From assembly GCA_022842325.1 (NCBI GenBank), contig JALHPU010000027.1:1-58487 (forward strand): DNA of 58,487 bases. The letters are read 5' to 3'. The notes under the pieces are model-generated. The model saw nothing but the letters and a program-made list of their open reading frames with translations. It had not been told where the DNA came from and did no database searches. Positions 42,367 through 51,131 of this stretch are shown here, one piece after another (position 1 is the stretch's first letter; each line of letters opens with the position of its first letter). This stretch comes from Sulfuritalea sp. GTDB lineage: Bacteria; Pseudomonadota; Gammaproteobacteria; Burkholderiales; Rhodocyclaceae. The translations under genes and the position numbers were made by a program.

Positions 42367-43691
42367 TTGACGTTGTTCGGCAACCACATGGCGATGTCGG
42401 GGAAGAAGGCCAGCAGCACGATGGCCACAATCATCAGGCCGATGAAGGGCAGCGTGCCCCAGATGATGTCGCGCATCCGGATATCGGGCGCGATCGAGTT
42501 GATGACGAACAGGTTGAGCCCGACCGGCGGATGGATCAGGCCCATTTCCATGAGGATGGTCATGATCACGCCGAACCAGACCAGGTCGATGCCGTGCGCC
42601 TTGAGCGCCGGCAGGATGATCGGCGTCACCATCAGGATGATCGCCACCGGCGGCAGGAAGAAGCCGAGCACCACCAGCAGGATGTTGGTGGCAATGAAGA
42701 AGCCCCACTTGCCCAGCGGCAGGCCGACCATCCAGGCCGCGACCTCCTGCGTGATGTGCAGATAGCTCATGACGTAGGTGTAAAGGAAGCTCATGGCGAT
42801 GATCATCATGACCATGGTCGATTCGCGCACCGTGCCGCCGAGGATGGCCTTCATGTCGTTGAAGCGCCAGCAGCCGTAGATCACCATCACCATCAGCAGC
42901 GAAAAGAAGGCACCGATGCCGGCCACCTCGGAGGGCGTCGCCCAGCCGCCATAGAGCGCCACCATGATGATGACGATGATGGCGACGAAGGGCGCCAGCC
43001 GCGGCAGCGTCTCCAGCTTCTCGCGCCAGGTGAAGCTTTCCTCGCGCAGGATGTGATGGCTGTCGCCCTGCAGCCGTGCGCGGGCCTGCTCGCGGCGGAA
43101 CTGGATCACCACCCAGATCGCGAACATCGCGGTCAGCAGCAGGCCGGGCCCGACGCCGGCCATGAACAGCTTGCCGATCGACTGCTCGGTGACCACGCCG
43201 TAGAGGATCAGGGTCAGCGAGGGCGGGATCAGGATGCCCAGCGTGCCGCCGGCGGCGATGATGCCGGCCGCCAGCCCGGAGGAGTAGCCGCGCTTGCGCA
43301 TCTCCGGGATGCCGGACGAACCGATCGCCGAGCAGGTGGCCGGGCTCGAACCGCACATCGCGGCGAACACCGAGCAGGCCATCACGTTGGCCACACCGAG
43401 GCCGCCGGGTATGCGCCCCATCCAGCGGTTGAGCGAGGAATACAAATCGCCGCCGGCCCGCGACTTGCCGATCGCCGCACCCATCAGGACGAACAGCGGA
43501 ATCGTCAGCAGGACGAAATTGTCGAGTTCCGAGTAAAGCGTCTCGGCCACCAGCCCCACGGTTTCGCTCGGCATGTAGAGCAGCATGAACACCAGCGCGA
43601 CGCCGCCCACCGCGAACGCGATCGGCATGCCGGAGAACAGCGCGACGAAGGTGGCGATGCCGAACAGGATTCCTACCTGGAGCGTACTCAT
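42363..43691 (-). CDS. dctM: TRAP transporter large permease (DctM), malonate-type
   Basis: This 442-residue protein has about twelve membrane helices. DctM features are NFVLLTIPLFVLMGAAIGKS, MACSVFAAMCGSSPATCSAIG, GGTLGILIPPSLTLILYG and LIHPPVGLNLFVINSIA. It is the Na+-coupled channel subunit of a tripartite uptake system. Its place between dctQ and matB indicates malonate as substrate (MatPQM-like). Confidence 0.93.
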   Translation of the reverse strand: MSTLQVGILFGIATFVALFSGMPIAFAVGGVALVFMLLYMPSETVGLVAETLYSELDNFVLLTIPLFVLMGAAIGKSRAGGDLYSSLNRWMGRIPGGLGVANVMACSVFAAMCGSSPATCSAIGSSGIPEMRKRGYSSGLAAGIIAAGGTLGILIPPSLTLILYGVVTEQSIGKLFMAGVGPGLLLTAMFAIWVVIQFRREQARARLQGDSHHILREESFTWREKLETLPRLAPFVAIIVIIMVALYGGWATPSEVAGIGAFFSLLMVMVIYGCWRFNDMKAILGGTVRESTMVMMIIAMSFLYTYVMSYLHITQEVAAWMVGLPLGKWGFFIATNILLVVLGFFLPPVAIILMVTPIILPALKAHGIDLVWFGVIMTILMEMGLIHPPVGLNLFVINSIAPDIRMRDIIWGTLPFIGLMIVAIVLLAFFPDIAMWLPNNVK

Positions 43692-43734
43692 CGGGTCTTC
43701 CCTCCTTTTCCGCCCAAGGGGCGGAACACAAATA

Positions 43735-43785
43735 ATCGCCTCCCCCGCCCGGCGGGGGAGGTCGGGAGGGGGTGCCCCCTAAATG
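43735..43785. repeat. C/G-rich hairpin repeat between dctQ and dctM
   Basis: CGCCTCCCCCGCCCGGCGGGGGAGG forms a hairpin and is followed by GGGAGGGGGTGCCCCC. It recalls the C-rich intergenic family but lacks the ACGGTTCG and CTTGGGACGGCCCGGCG blocks. The rest of 43692-43818 holds another small hairpin (GCCGACGCCCCTGGGCGTCG). Confidence 0.55.
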
Positions 43786-43818
43786 CGAAGAATGGGCCGA
43801 CGCCCCTGGGCGTCGCGC

Positions 43819-44331
43819 TCATTCTTCGTCTTCCCTGTGCTGGTGGATGTGCTGATCGCCGAGTTGCACCAGCATCTGCAGCGAGAGCATGGTCATGCCC
43901 AGCGCCATGAACAGGTAGGCGGGCCACAGCTTGGGCGCCCAGGCGGTGTTGCTCATCTTGCCGTCGGCCCAGGCCTCGTGGAAAAACTTCCAGGCATGCC
44001 AGGCGATGAACAGACAGAAGGCCATCGACAGGATGTCGCCAACTGTATTGCGCCAGCGGTTGGCGCGCTCCGACAGCAGCGCGTCGAGCACCTCGATGCC
44101 GACATGCCCGCGCGAGGCCTGGGTGAAGGCCGCGCTCATGAAGGTGGCGACGATCAGCAGCATGATCGACATCTCGATTTCCCAGTCGGTCGGCCAGCTG
44201 AGCCAGTAACGCACCACCACCTCGAAGACGAGGACGCCGCTGCAGATCACGATCAACACCCCTGACAGGTAACCGGTCAGGGTGTTGAACGCGTTGACCG
44301 CACGGGCGAATTGCCGCCAGACCGCGAGCAT
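43819..44331 (-). CDS. dctQ: TRAP transporter small permease (DctQ)
   Basis: This 170-residue protein has four predicted helices and the DctQ pattern: LSGVLIVICSGVLVFEVVVRYW, WEIEMSIMLLIVATFMSAAF and GHVGIEVLDALLSERANRW. It joins with DctM in the membrane. The gene begins four bases after the dctP stop. The 127-bp gap to dctM holds GC-rich hairpins. Confidence 0.9.
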   Translation of the reverse strand: MLAVWRQFARAVNAFNTLTGYLSGVLIVICSGVLVFEVVVRYWLSWPTDWEIEMSIMLLIVATFMSAAFTQASRGHVGIEVLDALLSERANRWRNTVGDILSMAFCLFIAWHAWKFFHEAWADGKMSNTAWAPKLWPAYLFMALGMTMLSLQMLVQLGDQHIHQHREDEE

Positions 44332-44335
44332 GGAC

Positions 44336-45352
44336 TTACTTTACCGCGACGGCCATGTCGAACAGCTGCTTGCCGTCCTTGACCTTCTCCTCGAAGTCCT
44401 TCCAGGCCGAGGCCTTGGCCACATCGCGCCACTTGTCGAAGGCGGCCTGGTCCATGTCGACCACCTTGCGCCCGGCCTTGGCATAAACCTCGACCACGCG
44501 CTCGTCGTCGATCTTGGCGGCTTCCATGCCGAACTTCTCGAGCGAGGCGCCGACTTCCATGACGATCTTCTGCTGCGCCGGGGTCAGGCTGTCGTAGGCC
44601 TTCTTCGACATCAGCAGCGGCTCGAACATGAACCAGAAGGAATGCTTGCGCCCGGCAGTCAGGTAGTCCGAGGTCTCGTGCAGGCGAAAGGAAATCAGCG
44701 AGGTGCTCGAGGTGACCGCGGCATCGAGCACGCCGGACTGCATCGCACTGTAGATCTCGTTGGATGCGACGTTGGTCACCGCGGCGCCGGCGGCCTTGGT
44801 CATCAGGTCGACTTCGCGGCTGCCGCCGCGCACCTTCATGCCCTTGACGTCGTCCGGCGCGACCACCGGCTTGCCCTTGGAGGCGATGCCGCCGGCCTGC
44901 CAGACCCAGGTCACGATCTTGACGTTGCGCTCGTCGAGCAGGCGCACCAGTTCCTTGCCGATCGGCGCGTCCTTCCAGCGCAGGCCCTGCTCGTAGCTGG
45001 TGATCAGGGCCGGCATCAGGGTCAGGTTGGCGGCGGGAAACTCGCCGCCGGCGTAGGCCAGCGGATACAGCGCCATGTCCAGCGCGCCGGTAGACAGCGC
45101 CTTGTACTGCGGCACTGGCTTCATCAGCGAAGCCGCCGGATAGATCTCGAACTTCAACTGGCCGTTGGTCTTCTTTTCCACCTCGGCGGCGAACTTGCGT
45201 ACCAGCCGATCGCGGAAGTCGCCATCGTCGATGGTGCCGCCGGGGAACTGGTGGGAAATCTTGATCGTCTTGACCTGGGCCAATACCTGTCCGCTGCTTA
45301 AGCTCAGGGTCACTGCCGCGGCCAGGGCCGCCTTGATAAATGTGCGTCGCAT
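44336..45352 (-). CDS. dctP: TRAP transporter substrate-binding protein (DctP), malonate-type
   Basis: This 338-residue periplasmic receptor has a signal peptide (MRRTFIKAALAAAVTLSLSSGQVLAQ). DctP blocks include IKISHQFPGGTIDD, GQLKFEIYPAASLMKPVPQY, VVAPDDVKGMKVRGGSREVD and MQSGVLDAAVTSSTSL. The central Arg in KVRGGSR is the usual carboxylate clamp. Malonate is inferred from the flanking matA and matB. Confidence 0.92.
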   Translation of the reverse strand: MRRTFIKAALAAAVTLSLSSGQVLAQVKTIKISHQFPGGTIDDGDFRDRLVRKFAAEVEKKTNGQLKFEIYPAASLMKPVPQYKALSTGALDMALYPLAYAGGEFPAANLTLMPALITSYEQGLRWKDAPIGKELVRLLDERNVKIVTWVWQAGGIASKGKPVVAPDDVKGMKVRGGSREVDLMTKAAGAAVTNVASNEIYSAMQSGVLDAAVTSSTSLISFRLHETSDYLTAGRKHSFWFMFEPLLMSKKAYDSLTPAQQKIVMEVGASLEKFGMEAAKIDDERVVEVYAKAGRKVVDMDQAAFDKWRDVAKASAWKDFEEKVKDGKQLFDMAVAVK

Positions 45353-45375
45353 GGTTTATCTCCTCCGGTAAAAGT

Positions 45376-46698
45376 CTATTTTTGTCGTGCCAGGCGCCTG
45401 ACGGCGGCCGACATGGCGATGGCACCCTCGCGGGCAAAGCTTTCGACGTTTTGCTCCAGATCGTCGAGGTCGTACAGATAATTCACCATGACGCCGAAAG
45501 ACTGCTGCATGCCCTTGGTCGAGGCGTCGCCGCCGGGATTGATGCGCTCGATGCGGGCGCCGTTGCCCAGATGAAAGCGCGTCACCGGGTCGCTCGGCTG
45601 GCGGCCGTCGCCACGGCCGGACTTGGCCAGCGTCAGGTAGCGCGCCACCAGTTGCGCCAGCGCCCCATTTACCCGGCGCGCCGTGCCGTCATCTTGCGCC
45701 CAAACACCGGTTGCCAGTTGCGCGGCGTCGAGTTCGAGGCCTTCGGCGGCCAGTTCCTGCGGGTTCTTCGCCACCCATTTGGCGAAGCCGGGCAGCGGCG
45801 ACAGCGTGGCGAAGTGCCGCAGCTTGGGAAAGTCGCGGCGCAGGTCGTCGATCACCCGCTTCAGAAGGAAATTGCCGAAGGAGACGCCGCGCAAGCCGGG
45901 CTGGGTGTTGGAGATCGAATAGAAGATCGCGGTGTCGGCGCGGCGTGCGTCGAACACCGGCGCCTGCTCGTCGAGCACGGCCTGGATGCTGTCGGCCAGA
46001 TGGTCGGTCAGCGCCACTTCGACGAAAATCAGCGGCTCCATCGGCATGCGCGGATGGAAGAAGGCATACAGGCGGCGGTCCGAATCGAGCCGGTTCTTGA
46101 GGTCGGTCCAGGAGCGGATTTCATGCACCGCTTCGTACTCGATGAGCTTCTCCAGCAGCGCGGCCGGCGAATTCCAGGTGATGCGCTGCAGTTCGAGAAA
46201 GCCGACGTCGAACCAGGCCGCCAGGCGCGATTCGAGTTCGCGATCGAGCGGCGCCAGTTCGGCATCCTCATCGAGATAGCGCAGCAGGTCGGCGCGCAGG
46301 TCGACGAGAAACTTGACCCCCTGTGGAATGGCGTTGAACTGGGTCAGGATGCGGATCCGCGCCGAACGCAGCGCCGCGCGCAGTGCCGCTTCCGCATCCC
46401 ATTGCTGCGGCGTGTTGACCGCCTGCTGGTAGGCCGCGTGGGCAGCGGCCACCACGGCCGGCACCGGACCGAACTCCAGTGAAATCAGGCGCAGGAAAGC
46501 GTGGCGCGCGGCGTCATTGAGCTTGAGATAGGTTTGCGCCAGGGCGGCGGCCCGGGTCCGCGCCGACACTTCGCCGCCCTTCGCCTCGGCGCATTCGGTA
46601 AGCAGCCGCCGCCATTCGTCAAGCTGCTTCGGTCGGGCGGTCACCGTGCTGCGGGCGCCGACTATCGAACGCAGGCGCTGCACCAGTCCCTCAACCAT
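45376..46698 (-). CDS. matA: Malonyl-CoA decarboxylase
   Basis: This 440-residue MCD has an N-terminal helical domain and the catalytic GNAT-like domain. LRRYLDE-type and FDVGFLELQRITWNSPAALLEKLIEYEAVHEI lie mid-protein, then ARRADTAIFYSISNTQPGLRGVSFGNFLLKRVI and HFATLSPLPGFAKWV. The near-C-terminal FHLGNGARIERIN and SFGVMVNYLYDL are family-typical. It converts malonyl-CoA to acetyl-CoA and CO2. ATG 46698 follows GTGGAGGCGG and overlaps the matR stop by eight bases. Confidence 0.93.
   Translation of the reverse strand: MVEGLVQRLRSIVGARSTVTARPKQLDEWRRLLTECAEAKGGEVSARTRAAALAQTYLKLNDAARHAFLRLISLEFGPVPAVVAAAHAAYQQAVNTPQQWDAEAALRAALRSARIRILTQFNAIPQGVKFLVDLRADLLRYLDEDAELAPLDRELESRLAAWFDVGFLELQRITWNSPAALLEKLIEYEAVHEIRSWTDLKNRLDSDRRLYAFFHPRMPMEPLIFVEVALTDHLADSIQAVLDEQAPVFDARRADTAIFYSISNTQPGLRGVSFGNFLLKRVIDDLRRDFPKLRHFATLSPLPGFAKWVAKNPQELAAEGLELDAAQLATGVWAQDDGTARRVNGALAQLVARYLTLAKSGRGDGRQPSDPVTRFHLGNGARIERINPGGDASTKGMQQSFGVMVNYLYDLDDLEQNVESFAREGAIAMSAAVRRLARQK
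46642..46663 (-). repeat. Dispersed motif AGTCGGCGC-N7-ACGGTG
   Basis: Exact copy near the 5' end of matA, in sense orientation. Confidence 0.75.
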
Positions 46699-47362
46699 GG
46701 ACCGCCTCCACCGCCAGCGAAAGTTCGCGCAAGGCCACCAGTTGCGCCAGCAGGTGCTCGCGCATGATCCGCTCCGCGGCATTCGGATCCTGGCGATGCA
46801 AGGCCTGCATCAGCGCGCGGTGTTCGGCCAGCGACGCCGCCAGCCGGCCCGGCAGGCGCAGCGAATGATGGCGGGAAAGTTTCAAGAGCTTCCTCAGGTC
46901 GCCGATCACGATCTGCAGCCAGCGGTTGCCAGCGCATTCCTGCATCTGGTCGTGAAACAGGTAATTGGCTTCGTAGTAGCGATCGACATCGCTCGCCGCC
47001 GCGTGCCGCTCCAGTTTTTCGTGCAGGGCATCGAGCGCCTTGAGCTGGGCCGGGGTGCGCTTGCTTGCGACCTCATGGGCGACGCGGCCTTCGAGCGTGG
47101 CCATGATGGGAAAAATTTCCTCGAGGTCGCGCAGGGTCAGCTCGGACACGAAGCAGCCCTTGTGCGGTTGCAGATCAACCAGCCCCTCGGCCGACAGCAC
47201 CTTGAGCGCCTCGCGCAAGGGCGTGCGGCTGATGCCGAGCTGTTCGGCCAGTGCCGCCTCGTCCAGCCGCTGGCCTGGCGTCAGCGCATGCTTGTAGATC
47301 CGCTCGCGCAGCAGATCGCTTGCCTGTTGCGACAACGACGAACGGTTAACCCTTGTTTTCAA
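46691..47362 (-). CDS. matR: GntR/FCD-type malonate-responsive repressor
   Basis: This 223-residue protein has a GntR winged helix: ASDLLRERIYKHALTPGQRLDEAALAEQLGISRTPLREALKVLSAEGLV. The FCD ligand domain has LEGRVAHEVA, the metal-site FHDQMQECAGN and AEHRALMQALHRQD. First in the mat operon, it matches MatR of rhizobia, which represses until malonate binds. A palindromic operator-like site lies just upstream of its start. Confidence 0.9.
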   Translation of the reverse strand: MKTRVNRSSLSQQASDLLRERIYKHALTPGQRLDEAALAEQLGISRTPLREALKVLSAEGLVDLQPHKGCFVSELTLRDLEEIFPIMATLEGRVAHEVASKRTPAQLKALDALHEKLERHAAASDVDRYYEANYLFHDQMQECAGNRWLQIVIGDLRKLLKLSRHHSLRLPGRLAASLAEHRALMQALHRQDPNAAERIMREHLLAQLVALRELSLAVEAVHG

Positions 47363-47373
47363 TTGGTTTTGTG

Positions 47374-47400
47374 TCTTGCATACGATATTTTGTATACAAC
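47374..47400 (-). promoter_or_regulatory. MatR-type operator (TTGTATACAA)
   Basis: TTGTATACAA at 47390-47399 is a perfect palindrome. Beside it TCTTGCATACGA (about 47374-47385) is a degenerate copy. From memory, the rhizobial matO is a TCTTGTATACACGA-like palindrome. The sites lie about 12-38 bases before the matR start, so MatR probably represses its own operon here. Confidence 0.8.
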
Positions 47401-47610
47401 TTAACGGCTAGTTGCTGGGTACGTCAAGCTGCATCGCAGCAAACGCCAACGCTCATGACTCCGATCAAACGCCCCGCGTCTTGAAGTACCTTGATGTCGT
47501 GGCGCCTCAAGCTGGCAAGTGGACCCGTCCCCTCCCATCCTCCCCCTCGCGGGGGAGGCTATCAATCGGCTCGCTGCGCTCGAAACTGGCAGGGCGCTTG
47601 GCGATGTATT
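47401..47610. other. Intergenic region upstream of the mat operon
   Basis: No gene is seen. Around 47524-47570 a C-rich hairpin (CCTCCCCCTCGCGGGGGAGG) is followed by CGGCTCGCTGCGCTCG. It resembles the C-rich intergenic repeats without their full set of blocks. The rest is unremarkable. Confidence 0.6.
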
Positions 47611-48270
47611 TCACGTTAAGACGGGCATCAACTGGGAAAAATCGTCGATCGCGGGATAGTCGCCGGTGTGCTTTTCCGGCTGCATGGTGTCCGGCCGCTT
47701 CACCGCCACGAGATGCGCGATGCCGTAAAGCCGCGCGCTGTCGAGCACCGGCAGGCTGTCATCGACCAGCAGCGTGCGCGCCGGATCGAAGGCTTCGATC
47801 GCATTCAGTCGTTCCCAGAAGGCCTGTTCCTCCTTCGCCGCACCCAGCGCATGCGAACTGACGATGGCGTCGAAGCGCGGGCTGAGCCCGGTGCGCGCCA
47901 TTTTCAGGGTCACGCTCTTGTGATGGGCATTGGTCGCCAGCACCACGCGGCGGCGGCTGGCGCGCACCGCATCGAGGAAATCCGTGACATGCGGATGGAT
48001 CTCGATCAGGTGCGCGACTTCTTCCTTGAGGCGCATGATGTCGAGCTCCAGCTCGGTCTCCCAGAAGTCCACCGAATACCATTCCAGCGTGCCGGCGCGG
48101 GTGTGGTAGCGCGCCATCAGCTCCTCGCGCCCGGCGCTTGCCGGCAGGCCGCGCGCCGCGGCATAGCGCTGCGGCAGGTGCACCTGCCAGAAGTGGTTGT
48201 CGAAATTCAGGTCGAGCAGGGTGCCGTCCATGTCGAGCAGGACGGTATCGATGCGCGACCAGTCGATCAT
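47611..48270 (-). CDS. HAD-family GMP/IMP nucleotidase (YrfG-like)
   Basis: This 219-residue HAD phosphatase has motif I DTVLLDMDGTLLDLNFDN, motif II VVLATNAHHKSVTLKM and motif III/IV AKEEQAFWERL with TLLVDDSLPVLDSARLYGI. The early FDNHFWQVHLPQRYA is the YrfG signature. It dephosphorylates purine mononucleotides. ATG 48270 is used because the upstream in-frame extension overlaps the DsrE gene. Confidence 0.88.
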   Translation of the reverse strand: MIDWSRIDTVLLDMDGTLLDLNFDNHFWQVHLPQRYAAARGLPASAGREELMARYHTRAGTLEWYSVDFWETELELDIMRLKEEVAHLIEIHPHVTDFLDAVRASRRRVVLATNAHHKSVTLKMARTGLSPRFDAIVSSHALGAAKEEQAFWERLNAIEAFDPARTLLVDDSLPVLDSARLYGIAHLVAVKRPDTMQPEKHTGDYPAIDDFSQLMPVLT

Positions 48271-48286
48271 CGCGCCGCCGCCGGCA

Positions 48287-48727
48287 TCAGGGCCGGAGGT
48301 AGACATAGCCCTGCTGCTGCAGGCGCATGACTTCAACGTAACCGGCCTTGGCGTAGGCGATGCCGTCGATCATGTCGTCCTTGGTCAGGTTCAGCGACTT
48401 CATGGTGTTGCCGCAGGCGACGAAGCGCACCCCGGCCGCCATCGCGTCGAGTACCCGGTTGGCCGTCAGCGCATCGGCCTTGAGCATGCCCAGCCCGGGG
48501 CCGATGGCGACCACCGTGATCTCGACCTTGCCAAGCTCCTCCTGCACGTTGTTGATGTTGGCGAGCACCGTGTTCCATTTGCGCGAATCGTCTTCATTCA
48601 CCTGAAATACCGCGCGCTGCGGTGCGCCGGCGGCTTGCGCCGGATCCGCTGCAGTCGCGGCAGCGGGCGCCAGTGCCAGCAGCAACCAGGCCATCAGGCC
48701 CCAAGCGGTGAAAAGTCTGTGCTTCAT
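48287..48727 (-). CDS. Secreted DsrE-family protein, second copy
   Basis: This 146-residue protein has a signal peptide ([26 protein letters not shown]). The domain contains [43 protein letters not shown], the cysteine in [20 protein letters not shown] and the closing QQGYVYLRP. It is clearly related to the protein at 35456-35881 and to the C-terminal domain of the anti-sigma-like protein. AAGGATAA precedes the ATG. No GGGAATAAA promoter was seen upstream, so it may be regulated differently. Confidence 0.85.
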   Translation of the reverse strand: MKHRLFTAWGLMAWLLLALAPAAATAADPAQAAGAPQRAVFQVNEDDSRKWNTVLANINNVQEELGKVEITVVAIGPGLGMLKADALTANRVLDAMAAGVRFVACGNTMKSLNLTKDDMIDGIAYAKAGYVEVMRLQQQGYVYLRP

Positions 48728-48779
48728 GTCGGTTATCCTTGCACGCAAGATAGTGCCTTTACTCTGCCACAAATTCCCC

Positions 48780-49892
48780 ATGGAAAAAATCGATTGTGCC
48801 GTGATCGGCGCCGGGGTGATCGGCCTCGCCGTGGCACGCCGGCTCGCCGCGCAGGGCCGCGAGGTGCTGATGCTCGAAGCCGAAGCCGCGTTCGGCACCG
48901 GCATCAGCGCGCGCAACAGCGAAGTCATCCATGCCGGCATCTACTACCCGACGGGTTCGCTCAAGGCCAGCCTGTGCGTCGCCGGGCGCCGCATGCTCTA
49001 CGACTACTGCGCAGGGCGCGGGATCGGCCACCGGCGCTGCGGCAAGCTGATCGTCGCCACCGGTGACGGTCAGCGCGAGCAGCTCGCAGGCATCGCCGCC
49101 AAAGCCCGCGCCAATGGCGTGGAGGATCTGCAATTCCTCGCGCGCGACGAAGCGCGTGCGCTGGAGCCGGCGCTCGAATGCACGGCGGCGCTGCTGTCGC
49201 CCTGGACCGGAATTGTCGACAGCCACGGCCTGATGCTGGCCCTGCTCGGCGATGCCGAACGGCATGGGGCGGTGCTGGCCTTGCGCAGCCCGGTACAAGG
49301 CGGCGAGGTCGTCGCCGATGGCATCGTGCTCGACGTCGGCGAGCCGGCGAACCTTATGCGGCTGCAGGCGGCGACCGTGGTGAACTGCGCCGGCCTCGGC
49401 GCCCAGGGCGTGGCCCGCGCCCTGCGCGGGCTGCCGCCGGAAACCGTGCCGCCGCTGCACTACGCCAAGGGCAACTATTACGCGCTAGCGGGAAGCGCAC
49501 CCTTCTCGCGCCTGATCTATCCGGTCCCGGTCAAGGCCGGGCTCGGCGTGCATCTGACGCTCGACCTCGGCGGCCAGGCGCGCTTCGGTCCCGACGTGGA
49601 ATGGATAGAGCGCATCGACTACACGGTGGCCGCAGAACGCGCCGCGGCCTTCTACGCCGAGGTGCGCCGCTACTGGCCGCAACTGCCCGACGGCGCCCTG
49701 CTTCCCGCCTACGCCGGGATCCGCCCGAAGCCCCACGCACCGGACGCCGCCGCCTGCGATTTCCTGCTGTCCGGCTCCGCCGAGCATGGCATCCGCGGCC
49801 TGGTCTGCCTCTACGGCATCGAGTCGCCGGGGCTCACCGCCAGTCTCGCGCTGGCCGACCACGTCGCCGGCATGCTGGCTGCCGAACACTGA
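48780..49892 (+). CDS. FAD-dependent oxidoreductase (L-2-hydroxyglutarate oxidase-like)
   Basis: This 370-residue DAO-family protein has the FAD-binding [29 protein letters not shown]. The LhgO-type [24 protein letters not shown] follows, then [26 protein letters not shown] and [18 protein letters not shown], and finally [19 protein letters not shown]. It probably oxidises an alpha-hydroxy or amino acid. The substrate assignment is by resemblance only. Confidence 0.83.
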   Translation: MEKIDCAVIGAGVIGLAVARRLAAQGREVLMLEAEAAFGTGISARNSEVIHAGIYYPTGSLKASLCVAGRRMLYDYCAGRGIGHRRCGKLIVATGDGQREQLAGIAAKARANGVEDLQFLARDEARALEPALECTAALLSPWTGIVDSHGLMLALLGDAERHGAVLALRSPVQGGEVVADGIVLDVGEPANLMRLQAATVVNCAGLGAQGVARALRGLPPETVPPLHYAKGNYYALAGSAPFSRLIYPVPVKAGLGVHLTLDLGGQARFGPDVEWIERIDYTVAAERAAAFYAEVRRYWPQLPDGALLPAYAGIRPKPHAPDAAACDFLLSGSAEHGIRGLVCLYGIESPGLTASLALADHVAGMLAAEH

Positions 49893-49951
49893 ACGAAGCC
49901 GGTTCGCCAAGCTGCTAGGATATCGGCTTCCGTTCACCGATTCCGCCCCCG

Positions 49952-50392
49952 ATGCCCTGCCCGCGCCTTCGCGCCACCATGATCCTGCCCGCCCTGGCGC
50001 TGGCCCTGCTTGCCCCGACGCTCGCCGCCGCCCAGGGACAATCCCGCGAGGTCAAGCTGTCCGGCATGGGCGTGCGCAAATGCAGCGACTGGCAGCAATG
50101 GAAGGAATCGCGCAACGACGAATCGCGGGCGATGGCGCTGGAATGGGCCCAGGGCTTCATTGCCGGCCACAACATATATGCGCGCAGCGGCGCCGCGAGC
50201 CCGGTGGTGGCCAATGTCAGCGTGCTGATCCCGCTGCTCGACAGCTACTGCCAGAAGAACCCGGGTGAGCGGATCCTGGTCGGCGTGGTCGAAATCACCA
50301 AGGGGCTGGGCGGCAGCAAGGTCGATCTGAGGCCCAAGGCACCACCGCCTCCCAATCCGCGTCCGGAGCAAAAGGGCAGGCTGGATTCCTGA
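49952..50392 (+). CDS. Secreted protein of unknown function
   Basis: This 146-residue product has a signal peptide (RLRATMILPALALALLAPTLAAAQ). The mature part has two cysteines likely to pair (GVRKCSDWQQW and LLDSYCQKNPGE) around a helical EWAQGFIAGHNIYARSG. The tail is Pro-rich. It resembles small periplasmic Rap1a/HdeA-like helical proteins, but I cannot name the family. An alternative ATG at 49979 would shorten the signal. A conserved-looking secreted gene follows two bases later. Confidence 0.6.
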   Translation: MPCPRLRATMILPALALALLAPTLAAAQGQSREVKLSGMGVRKCSDWQQWKESRNDESRAMALEWAQGFIAGHNIYARSGAASPVVANVSVLIPLLDSYCQKNPGERILVGVVEITKGLGGSKVDLRPKAPPPPNPRPEQKGRLDS

Positions 50393-50393
50393 G

Positions 50394-51131
50394 ATGAACG
50401 GATTGATATTCAGGGCGCTCGTCGCCGGACTGAGCTGGCTGGCTTTGGGGCTGACGTCGGCACCTGCGCTGGCCGATGTCGGCAGCTTTCTCGCCGAGGT
50501 AGTCGCGGCGCACGGCGGCGGCGCGACGCCGAGTGCGATCCACGAGCGCGGCGTCACCGAATCCCTGCGCCGCGGCAAAGGCCCGGTGGAACGCTGGTGG
50601 CAGGCGCCGGATCGCTTCCGCATCGAAATCCATTATCCCGGTGCCGCCGAATCGCGCCTGCTCAACGGCGCCGAAGCCTGGCAGCAGGGCCAGCCGGCGA
50701 GCCTGGCGTTTCATGGCGCGCTGGTGCTGCAGGCGGCGCGCATGGCCCTGCCCTGGCGGCTGCGCGACAACGCACCGCGCGTGGTCGACCTCGGCACGCT
50801 GCCGGCGGTCACCGGCAAGCCGCTGCGGACGCTGGAATGGCCGGTGCAGGAAGGCATCAAGCTGATCGTCGAGATCGATCCCGAGACCCGGCTGATCCAG
50901 CGCTCGCGCGGCATACTGACGATCAACAACTCGTCGATGGAATTCGCCACCGGCTACGAGGATTACAGGAGCATCGGCGGTCGCCGGGTGGCGATGACCG
51001 AACGGCATTTCGCCATGGGCCAGTACATCGGCAGCACCACGCTGGAAAGCGTCGAGTTTCCCGCCGTGCTGCCGGCGCCGACTTTCAGCCCCGCGGCGGC
51101 ACAGCTTCTGACACGGGCATCGCAGCGATGA
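50394..51131 (+). CDS. Secreted protein, possibly LolA/lipoprotein-sorting-like fold
   Basis: This 245-residue protein has a signal peptide (LVAGLSWLALGLTSAPALA). Then VGSFLAEVVAAHGGGATPSAI, VERWWQAPDRFRIEIHYPGAAESRLLNG, LIVEIDPETRLIQRSRGIL and YEDYRSIGGRRVAMTERH follow. The order of beta-strand-like blocks (question of who wears, base-specific D-E-T-R turn, then GYEDYR-iGG) recalls outer-membrane lipoprotein-sorting proteins. This is a fold guess only. It overlaps the dsbB-like gene by four bases. Confidence 0.6.
   Translation: MNGLIFRALVAGLSWLALGLTSAPALADVGSFLAEVVAAHGGGATPSAIHERGVTESLRRGKGPVERWWQAPDRFRIEIHYPGAAESRLLNGAEAWQQGQPASLAFHGALVLQAARMALPWRLRDNAPRVVDLGTLPAVTGKPLRTLEWPVQEGIKLIVEIDPETRLIQRSRGILTINNSSMEFATGYEDYRSIGGRRVAMTERHFAMGQYIGSTTLESVEFPAVLPAPTFSPAAAQLLTRASQR
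51062..51083 (-). repeat. Dispersed motif AGTCGGCGC-N7-ACGGCG
   Basis: Exact copy near the 3' end of the secreted-protein gene, antisense to it. Confidence 0.75.
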
